Origin: an uncultured Ruminococcus sp.
GTDB lineage: Bacteria > Bacillota > Clostridia > Oscillospirales > Acutalibacteraceae
Assembly: GCA_902767175.1 (NCBI GenBank)
Contig: CACXGH010000108.1
Location: forward strand, 1-10,881
Length of the DNA stretch: 10,881 nt
Direction of reading: 5' to 3'
The first letter of the stretch is position 1, and the number at the start of each line of letters is the position of its first letter. Made by a program: the position numbers and the translations under genes. The notes below the pieces were generated by a model. It saw nothing but the letters and a program-made list of their open reading frames with translations, ran no database searches and had not been told where the DNA came from. This document shows, one piece after another, positions 6,124 through 10,881 of this stretch.

Positions 6124-6152
6124 ATTATATCAGCTTTTTATCCCTGTTTCAA
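6124..6152 (-). promoter_or_regulatory. Promoter of yajC
   Basis: Minus-strand TTGAAA (6147-6152), a 17-base spacer and a perfect TATAAT (6124-6129), about 55 bases before the chosen start. Confidence 0.85.
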
Positions 6153-6228
6153 GAGTAATAATTCATATTTTGAGCCTTCCGGCAGTATTTATTTATATAT
6201 CACATACATAAATAAATTTCGTAATGTG

Positions 6229-6259
6229 AAAAACGGGCAAGACTGCAGCTTACCCGTTT
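6229..6259 (-). terminator. Intrinsic terminator of tgt
   Basis: On the minus strand the stem AAACGGG.AAG with CTT.CCCGTTT and a T5 tail begins 7 bases after the tgt stop. Confidence 0.85.
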
Positions 6260-6266
6260 GTATTGG

Positions 6267-7415
6267 TCATATTCTTTTGTCCAGAACCGGAACACAGCGA
6301 TGATAAAAATCATCAAAGGTATCGTTGTCAAGAGCCTCTCTTATCTTCATCATCAGCGTGTTGTAAAACCAAACATTATGCATTACACAAAGCCGCATTG
6401 CAAGCATTTCGCCGCTCTTGAACAAATGCCTTATGTATGCCCTCGTGAAATTCCGGCATACCGGGCAGCCGCATTCGCTGTCGATAGGTTCTTCGTCAAG
6501 ACTGTATTTCTCGTTCATCATGTTGCGTCTGCCGCTCCAGGTAAATACATTGGCGTGTCTTGCGTTTCTTGTCGGCATAACACAGTCGAACATATCAACC
6601 CCTCGGCTTACAGCCTCAATTATATTCACGGGTGTTCCCACACCCATAAGATATCTCGGCTTTTCCTTCGGCATATACTCTTCTACCACATCAATTATAT
6701 GGTACATTTCCTCTGCTGTTTCACCAACTGCAAGTCCGCCTATGGCATAGCCGTCAAGGTCAAGCTCCCTTATGCTCTTCATGTGGTCGATTCTCAGATC
6801 GTCATAGGTAGCTCCCTGATTTATACCGAACAGCATCTGCTGTCTGTTTACCGTACTTTCAAGTGAATTCAATTCCGTAAGCTTGTCTTTACAGCGATAA
6901 AGCCAGCGCAGAGTTCTGTCGCATGAACGCTTTGTGTAGGAATATTCGGCAGGGTTTTCTATACATTCATCAAAAGCCATTGCAATATCCGAGCCGAGGT
7001 CGGATTGGATAGTCATGCTTTCCTCAGGCCCCATAAAAATTCTGTGTCCGTCAATATGTGAGGCAAAGGTAACTCCCTCTTCCTTTATATTTCTGAGCTT
7101 AGCAAGCGAGAAAACCTGAAATCCGCCGCTGTCGGTGAGGATTGGTCCCTGCCATCTTGTGAACTTATGCAGACCGCCAAGTTTTCTGACATTTTCATTT
7201 CCGGGACGAAGATGAAGATGATATGTATTGCAAAGCTGCACCTGACAACGCAGTTCCTGCAAGTCAAGAGCAGAAACAGCGCCTTTGATTGCACCGCAGG
7301 TCGCTACATTCATAAATGCCGGTGTCATTACTGTTCCGTGCGGTGTTGTAAGCTCTCCCCGTCTTGCTCTGCCGTTTTGTTTTATAAGCCTGAACATTGC
7401 CTTTGCTTCACTCAT
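6267..7415 (-). CDS. tgt: tRNA-guanine transglycosylase (queuine tRNA-ribosyltransferase)
   Basis: The 382-aa enzyme swaps guanine-34 in the anticodon of Asp, Asn, His and Tyr tRNAs for the queuosine precursor preQ1. It is of full family length. Visible sites are Asp95 in TDSGGFQVFSL, the substrate loop GGLAVGE (226-232), the nucleophile Asp277 in GVDMFDCVMPTRNARH, and the zinc ligands Cys315, Cys317, Cys320 and His346 (CGCPVC...VMH), spaced as in the Zymomonas enzyme. The ATG overlaps the stop of the upstream gene by 4 bases (ATGA), so the two are very probably translated together from the promoter at 8235-8263. queA and ruvB, often near tgt, are not present; the position just before yajC is a common bacterial arrangement. 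Confidence 0.97.
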   Translation of the reverse strand: MSEAKAMFRLIKQNGRARRGELTTPHGTVMTPAFMNVATCGAIKGAVSALDLQELRCQVQLCNTYHLHLRPGNENVRKLGGLHKFTRWQGPILTDSGGFQVFSLAKLRNIKEEGVTFASHIDGHRIFMGPEESMTIQSDLGSDIAMAFDECIENPAEYSYTKRSCDRTLRWLYRCKDKLTELNSLESTVNRQQMLFGINQGATYDDLRIDHMKSIRELDLDGYAIGGLAVGETAEEMYHIIDVVEEYMPKEKPRYLMGVGTPVNIIEAVSRGVDMFDCVMPTRNARHANVFTWSGRRNMMNEKYSLDEEPIDSECGCPVCRNFTRAYIRHLFKSGEMLAMRLCVMHNVWFYNTLMMKIREALDNDTFDDFYHRCVPVLDKRI

Positions 7416-8191
7416 TCCTCTTCGGTCTTTTTCTCTTCCTGAAGTCCCTTTGTGCTGTCTGCAGCCTGCTGAGCAAGCGCTCTTTCTCTTGCTTCTCTTA
7501 CCTCAGCCTCAAACTGCTCACGCTGTTTTGCACCGAGCCTTCTTCTTTCTTCCTCTGTAGTGAACTTCATAGCCTTATCGTCCTTATCAACAAGAGCGGT
7601 AAGTTTCTTATCCTGGAAAACAGCTACTGTACCGACAGGGAGCTGCAGAACTCTCATAGCTTCAGGCAGGAAGCCCATGAGCTTATAAGAAGGCATTTTC
7701 TCATAGTCGTCAGAGGTATGATTATCCTCATTCGGATCATCAAGCAGACCGAAATACCAGCCTGAGTCACCGTCCTTAGAAGCCTCGTTTCTGTTCATGT
7801 ATACACCGTCAGCGTTGATAGCCTCCTTGAGTACAAGAACAGTATCTCTGTAGGTACAGCCCTCGGGAACCGTCTTGGCAACCTGAACAGCCTCGACCTG
7901 CATATTCTGAATAACAAGAGAAGTGGTGAGGTCGTCAGTTCTGTCCTTTGAAGGGTCTTTTGTATAGTCGGTAGTCTGCAGAACCCAGAACTTCTCGCCC
8001 TTATCATCTTTTCTCTCAACAAGATAGAAGAATGCCCAGCCGAAGCAGAGAACGAACTTATTATTGAAAATATTCGTTTTCTGGCTTATCTGAGCAAGTA
8101 TCTTAAATAATGCTCCGGCAGCATTCTTGAGCGGCAGTTCAGAATACAGTCTTACCGTCTGTTCTCTTATCTTTGCTTCAAATGTTATCAT
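7412..8191 (-). CDS. Hypothetical protein with Imm33/DUF2185-like domain
   Basis: The 259-aa cytosolic protein has no signal peptide. The N-terminal part (about 1-110) is unrecognised, with a buried-looking segment NKFVLCFGWAFFYLVER (44-60). The middle (about 120-202) resembles the DUF2185/Imm33 fold: VYMNRNEASKDGDSGWYFGL, then an acidic loop, then LPEAMRVLQLPVGTVAVFQD, like the DSGW and LDxPxGTxF-type motifs of that family. The C-terminal end (about 211-259) is a highly charged Glu/Arg/Lys helix, probably a coiled coil. AAAGGAA precedes the ATG. The stop overlaps the tgt start. DUF2185 proteins are sometimes immunity proteins to polymorphic toxins, but no toxin gene is nearby, so a housekeeping or stand-alone role is equally possible. 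Family assignment is from motif memory only. Confidence 0.7.
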   Translation of the reverse strand: MITFEAKIREQTVRLYSELPLKNAAGALFKILAQISQKTNIFNNKFVLCFGWAFFYLVERKDDKGEKFWVLQTTDYTKDPSKDRTDDLTTSLVIQNMQVEAVQVAKTVPEGCTYRDTVLVLKEAINADGVYMNRNEASKDGDSGWYFGLLDDPNEDNHTSDDYEKMPSYKLMGFLPEAMRVLQLPVGTVAVFQDKKLTALVDKDDKAMKFTTEEERRRLGAKQREQFEAEVREARERALAQQAADSTKGLQEEKKTEEE

Positions 8192-8234
8192 AATAGTAAT
8201 TCCTTTCGTATATAATTTTACAATACATAAAAAT

Positions 8235-8263
8235 ATTTTACATCAAATTAATATTTTTGTCAA
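8235..8263 (-). promoter_or_regulatory. Promoter of the Imm33-like/tgt operon
   Basis: Minus-strand TTGACA (8258-8263), a 17-base spacer and TAAAAT (8235-8240). The start site should be near 8228, giving a short leader before the ATG at 8191. Confidence 0.88.
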
Positions 8264-8274
8264 TCATTAAACAA

Positions 8275-8439
8275 GGAGCCAGCTAAGCTCCAACAAGCTT
8301 GCTTGATTGGAGCGAGCGACGCAGTCAACAGACGTTGGGGAGCTTTAGCTCCTGCGGACGTCGGTGGGGGATTTTAACCCGCCACCGGACACCTCTGCCG
8401 AAGGCAGAAGCACCGACCGAGCCGGCAGGCGAGACTCGG
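8275..8439. ncRNA. GC-rich multi-hairpin element (candidate structured RNA or palindromic repeat)
   Basis: At least six stem-loops lie back to back: GGAGC/GCTCC (8275-8291); GCTCCAACAAGC with GCTTG-A-TTGGAGC (8287-8313, 12 bp, one bulge); GGAGCT/AGCTCC (8339-8352) inside GACGT/ACGTC; GGTGG.GGG/CCC.CCACC (8363-8386); TCTGCC-GAA-GGCAGA (8394-8408); and CCGAG/CTCGG (8417-8439). Some arms (GGAGC/GCTCC) can pair in more than one way. It is much more GC-rich than the flanks and ends abruptly at the Imm33-like/tgt promoter. Read on the minus strand, the last hairpin is followed by TTGTTT and could end the nusG_II transcript. The strand of any RNA is unknown. The adjoining 8440-8609 is AT-rich with nothing I can name. 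Confidence 0.5.
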
Positions 8440-8609
8440 GGGACATCGACGTTTGTTATACAAAATTACAGATCAGCTTTACAACTCCTCTTCACATCTT
8501 ATCATTCAGGACAATCATCAAAACCATTGCCGCATATACTGTACCAAATATATCATAAGAATCATATAACGGAGAGTATGCCGTAAATAATTCCGTGTTT
8601 CTTTATTAT

Positions 8610-8960
8610 TCAGGACTCAATCACTTCAACAACTGTTCTTGCTGGCAGACACACTATTGTATCACCAACGGCGGATATTCTTCCCTTATTTACGCATATT
8701 TTATCGGGACAGCCCGAATGTTCTACATACACGCTGCCGCTGCTCACAACCACCGTCAGCTTTATCCCGTTCTGACCGTCTATCTCTCTTGTTATATCCT
8801 TGTCCAGACTGAGCCGCAGTACTGTCCTGTCAGACACCCTCACCTCAGCAATATTTCCCTGCCTGCTGCAGCTGTTTTGTATGATTATCCATATAATACA
8901 GCCCAGAACTACAAACACAATACATATCGGAGCTGCCATCTTTTTAAGCTTATCTTTCAT
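8610..8960 (-). CDS. NusG domain II (EetA-like) membrane-anchored protein
   Basis: The 116-aa protein has one N-terminal membrane helix (about 9-28) and an extracytoplasmic beta domain of the NusG_II/DUF1312 type, with the signature HSGCPDKICVNKG (81-93) and GDTIVCLPARTVVEV (99-113) and conserved Cys84, 89 and 104. It is not the transcription factor NusG. In Listeria a NusG_II protein (EetA) belongs to the flavin-based extracellular electron transfer locus, where it accompanies an ApbE-type FMN transferase. Here it overlaps the apbE homologue by 4 bases (ATGA), so the same functional link is likely. The usual partner, a Gx/EetB membrane protein, is not present downstream. Confidence 0.88.
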   Translation of the reverse strand: MKDKLKKMAAPICIVFVVLGCIIWIIIQNSCSRQGNIAEVRVSDRTVLRLSLDKDITREIDGQNGIKLTVVVSSGSVYVEHSGCPDKICVNKGRISAVGDTIVCLPARTVVEVIES

Positions 8961-9994
8961 GCTGTCTCCTGCCTTTTTATCACGGTATGCTCATAGTCCT
9001 CTGAAAACTCCGTAACCCTTTCAATGCCCTCTGTTATATACACCTTCATATCGTTATCTATCAGGACTGCATCTATTTCCGTATGTTCAGAAAGAAATTT
9101 CATAGCCTTTTCTGTTCCCATTACAAACAATGCAGTTGACAATGCATCGCACTGAGTGCCGCTGTCCCCTGTTATCGTCACGGATATAAGCCCGTTATCG
9201 GCAGGTCTGCCTGTTTTTGGATCTATTATATGCCAATAATTTCTTCCGTCATCGCCTGTGAAAAATCGTTCGTAGTTTCCCGAGGTTATAACTGCCTTAT
9301 CCTCTATTTCAAGGGTACATACGATATTGCTGTTGTCCTTCGGGTCTTCAACTCCTACTCTCCACATACTCCCGTCAGGCTTTTTTCCGACTGCCTGAAC
9401 GTTTCCCCCAAGATTTACAAGAGCCGATGTTATCCCTTCATTTCTGAATAGCTCACACAGTCTGTCGCTTGTATATCCCTTTGCAACAGAGCCGAGGTCT
9501 ATTTCAGCGTTTTTTGCAAGTGTAACTGTACCGTCATTTACTGTTATGTTTTTATAGCTGACCTTTTTAAGCAGTTCTTTTACAGTGCTGTCATCGGGGA
9601 TATGATACTGTCCCGTTGTAAAGCCCCATTCCCTCAGAACGGGATAGACTGTTATATCAAGTGCACCCTCTGTAAGCTCAGAATATTCGAGCGACTTTCT
9701 GATAAGATTGCTTGTATCCTCAGCTGTCTGTGCTGTCCCATCTTTATTTATTCTGCTGATATCACTCTTTTCATCGGTTACACTGAACAGACCCTCGAGT
9801 TCTTTTATCTCCTTTTCAGCCCGCATCAGCACCTTATCTCCGTTTTCGCCGTATACCTTTAGCATCATATATGTATCCATGGCAAAAACATCTTTTTTAT
9901 GCTCCGTCATGTCCTTTTTTTCCTCACAGCCGGAAAACATCATCAGTACCATAAGTGCAAAAACAGCAGCCGAACGTGAAACTTTATTTACCAT
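8957..9994 (-). CDS. apbE: FAD:protein FMN transferase (ApbE family) lipoprotein
   Basis: The 345-aa enzyme covalently attaches FMN, from FAD, to a Thr or Ser of extracytoplasmic flavoproteins. A signal peptide ends in the lipobox FSGC (Cys23), placing it on the outer face of the membrane. Family motifs are all present: AMDTYMMLKV (38-47), ALDITVYPVLREWGF (111-125), EIDLGSVAKGYTSDRL (164-179), VNLGGNVQAVGKKPDG (193-208), WHIIDPKTGRP (254-264) and the metal-binding CDALSTALFVMG (282-293). Length is typical. The Shine-Dalgarno AAGGAG overlaps the stop of ohrR, and its own stop overlaps the next start, so three genes form a tight operon. The flavinylated target protein is not in the window. Confidence 0.96.
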   Translation of the reverse strand: MVNKVSRSAAVFALMVLMMFSGCEEKKDMTEHKKDVFAMDTYMMLKVYGENGDKVLMRAEKEIKELEGLFSVTDEKSDISRINKDGTAQTAEDTSNLIRKSLEYSELTEGALDITVYPVLREWGFTTGQYHIPDDSTVKELLKKVSYKNITVNDGTVTLAKNAEIDLGSVAKGYTSDRLCELFRNEGITSALVNLGGNVQAVGKKPDGSMWRVGVEDPKDNSNIVCTLEIEDKAVITSGNYERFFTGDDGRNYWHIIDPKTGRPADNGLISVTITGDSGTQCDALSTALFVMGTEKAMKFLSEHTEIDAVLIDNDMKVYITEGIERVTEFSEDYEHTVIKRQETA

Positions 9995-10004
9995 CTGTTT
10001 CTCC

Positions 10005-10439
10005 TTAAATAGTGTTTATTATTTTATAGAGCGTTATATAAAGCTGTTCAGCCTGTTCCCTTTCAAGCCGTATACAGCCTCCGACAGAAAAAGGAACATC
10101 TGCGCACTTTTCCTTCATTTCCTTACCCTTTTCAGTAAGTGTAATAATAACTACTCTTTCGTCATGAGTACTGCGTGTACGGGTCAGAAAACCGTCCGCC
10201 TGCATTTTCTTGAGCAAAGGAGTAAGCGTTCCATTGTCAAGGAAAAGCCGCTTTCCAAGCTCATTAACTGATATTCCGTCATTTTCCCACAGTACCATAA
10301 ACACAAGATACTGCGTATATGTAATTCCAAGAGGTTTCAGGTACGGTGTATAGAGTCCGACAACCTTTCTCGCCGCTGCATAGAGCGGAAAACATAGCTG
10401 ATTATCTAATTTCAGAGCATTTTCTTCTTGTTCTGTCAT
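10005..10439 (-). CDS. ohrR: OhrR-type organic peroxide-sensing MarR repressor
   Basis: This 144-aa winged-helix repressor matches OhrR along its length: LDNQLCFPLYAAARK with the reactive cysteine (Cys16), followed by Tyr30 and Tyr41, which in B. subtilis OhrR (Tyr29, Tyr40) hold the cysteine thiolate. Then come the recognition helix ELGKRLFLDNGTLTPLLKKM (60-79) and the wing RSTHDERVVIITLTEKG (89-105). Cys112 and Cys122 lie near where two-cysteine OhrR proteins carry their resolving cysteine, so disulfide sensing is possible. Oxidation by organic hydroperoxides would release DNA. No ohr peroxidase gene is adjacent; instead apbE follows 10 bases downstream. The Shine-Dalgarno before the ATG is weak (GGGGA). 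Confidence 0.92.
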   Translation of the reverse strand: MTEQEENALKLDNQLCFPLYAAARKVVGLYTPYLKPLGITYTQYLVFMVLWENDGISVNELGKRLFLDNGTLTPLLKKMQADGFLTRTRSTHDERVVIITLTEKGKEMKEKCADVPFSVGGCIRLEREQAEQLYITLYKIINTI

Positions 10440-10456
10440 ATTGATTCCCCGTTTAC

Positions 10457-10631
10457 TAAAGAATCGCTGAATAAATCACGCCTTACGGCTCAGCATCTGT
10501 CTTGCTTGCCCTTTTCCGCCATCTTACAAAAAATTCCGTGACAACCTACAGATTTCCTGCGGTCTATCTGCACAACCTGACGAAAAAATGCTGACGCAAT
10601 ACAGGCACTGAATTTAACCAGCGCTTCCCTA
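10457..10631. repeat. MITE-like repeat (copy 2, full length about 175 bp) in the ohrR leader
   Basis: Imperfect terminal inverted repeats: TAAAGAATCGCTGAATAAAT at the left, and TAGGGAAGCGCTGGTTAAAT read inward from the right. A TA stands at each outer end, as with Tc1/mariner- or IS630-type insertion. No ORF lies inside. The core ACGCCTTACGGCTCAGC...CATCTG..CTTG...TTTTCC..CATCTT recurs in the copies at 5510 and 10797. It lies between the ohrR promoter and its start codon, so it is transcribed as leader. Confidence 0.7.
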
Positions 10632-10653
10632 AAATTATATTTTATGCAACACA

Positions 10654-10681
10654 ATTGTATCATATTTTATAAGTTTGTCAA
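10654..10681 (-). promoter_or_regulatory. Promoter of ohrR-apbE-nusG_II with overlapping operator
   Basis: Minus-strand TTGACA (10676-10681), a 16-base spacer and TACAAT (10654-10659). The -10 lies inside the palindrome ACAATTGT (10651-10658); the -35 lies in the dyad TTTGTC-AAGACAAA (10674-10687), and a further TACAATT stands at 10688-10694. TACAATT/AATTGTA is the half-site type bound by B. subtilis OhrR, so autoregulation is likely. Confidence 0.7.
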
Positions 10682-10762
10682 GACAAATACAATTCCATGT
10701 GCGGCGTGTCTCCGCTCACGATTTTCCGCAATGCTCGTTACAATTGCTCTGACTTTCTGCCC

Positions 10763-10777
10763 TGACATTCAATGTCA
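10763..10777. promoter_or_regulatory. Perfect 15-base dyad, possible operator
   Basis: TGACATT-C-AATGTCA is a perfect 7+1+7 palindrome, followed 8 bases later on the plus strand by a TATTAT/TATATAG stretch that could be a -10 box for a gene beyond the window. The remaining DNA from 10682 to 10796 holds no gene I can support. Confidence 0.35.
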
Positions 10778-10796
10778 TCAATTGCTATTATATAGA

Positions 10797-10881
10797 ATTA
10801 AGGCAACACCGCACAAAGAACGCCTTGCGGCTTAGCGCCACATCTGCTTGATCTTTTCCCGTTATCTTGCACCAAAATCCC
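10797..10881 (+). repeat. MITE-like repeat (copy 3, cut by window end)
   Basis: It begins ATTAAGGCAACACCGCAC and contains GCCTTGCGGCTTAGCGCC then ACATCTGCTTGATCTTTTCC, aligning with copy 2 (GCCTTACGGCTCAGC, CATCTG, CTTG, TTTTCC). The right end is outside the window. Confidence 0.65.

Noticed and set aside
6258..6866. Long plus-strand ORF (202 codons) opposite tgt
   Set aside because: Antisense shadow of a well-conserved tgt; no ribosome binding site or domain.
8299..8586. Plus-strand 95-codon ORF through the GC-rich hairpin element
   Set aside because: Composition follows the hairpin arms, no ribosome binding site precedes it, and half of it lies in the unrelated AT-rich flank; better explained as a structured repeat.
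8460..8609. Remnant gene downstream of nusG_II (for example a missing EetB-like membrane protein)
   Set aside because: A minus-strand frame stays open for about 35 codons here but has no start and no resemblance to that family.
1..10881. CRISPR array, tRNA or rRNA genes, insertion sequence transposase, prophage
   Set aside because: No regularly spaced repeats, no cloverleaf or rRNA-like segments and no transposase or phage proteins were seen on either strand.

Overview
The window looks like chromosome of a low-to-moderate GC anaerobic clostridium, most likely a Ruminococcus-type member of the Oscillospiraceae. The main reasons are the six-cysteine SCIFF peptide with its radical SAM maturase beside yajC and tgt, a TIGR04086-type membrane protein, serine-rich lipoproteins, consensus TTGACA/TATAAT promoters with A-rich leaders, and a GGAGG-type ribosome binding system. 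Genus is inferred from gene content and style only; there is no rRNA or long marker gene here.

Left part (1-1070): the 5' end of infC (translation initiation factor IF-3, minus strand, cut by the window edge) with a strong promoter, a structured leader and a likely AUU start; a roughly 280-base gap with one very strong hairpin; then an XRE-type repressor gene on the minus strand. Next (1071-3128): two plus-strand serine-rich lipoprotein genes. Each is preceded by a near-identical 73-base operator/promoter copy (66 of 73 positions match by eye) whose dyad keeps its pairing through compensatory changes. The first lipoprotein gene has a perfect signal peptide and lipobox but no normal start codon. 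A bidirectional terminator closes this block.

Centre (3197-8263, all minus strand, read right to left): an Imm33/DUF2185-like gene overlapping tgt by 4 bases, then yajC, a small glycine/alanine-rich four-helix membrane protein, scfA (SCIFF precursor, 48 aa) and scfB (SCIFF maturase). Most units carry their own recognisable promoter and several end in intrinsic terminators, so this conserved neighbourhood is several transcription units rather than one operon. ScfB should install a thioether on ScfA. The nearby YajC (Sec translocon accessory) and membrane protein fit a link to export, but no peptidase or dedicated transporter is visible.

Right part (8275-10881): a GC-rich stretch of about 165 bases packed with hairpins, no convincing ORF, and unknown function; then a tight minus-strand operon ohrR-apbE-nusG_II (organic-peroxide-sensing MarR repressor, FAD:protein FMN transferase lipoprotein, and an EetA-like NusG domain II membrane protein). 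This suggests peroxide-responsive control of extracytoplasmic flavinylation or electron transfer. A 175-base MITE-like repeat lies in the long ohrR leader. Two relatives occur at 5510-5559 (internally deleted) and 10797-10881 (cut by the window end).

The best candidates for something undescribed are the multi-hairpin element at 8275-8439, the XRE/duplicated-operator/lipoprotein module with the missing start codon, and the ohrR-apbE-nusG_II operon.
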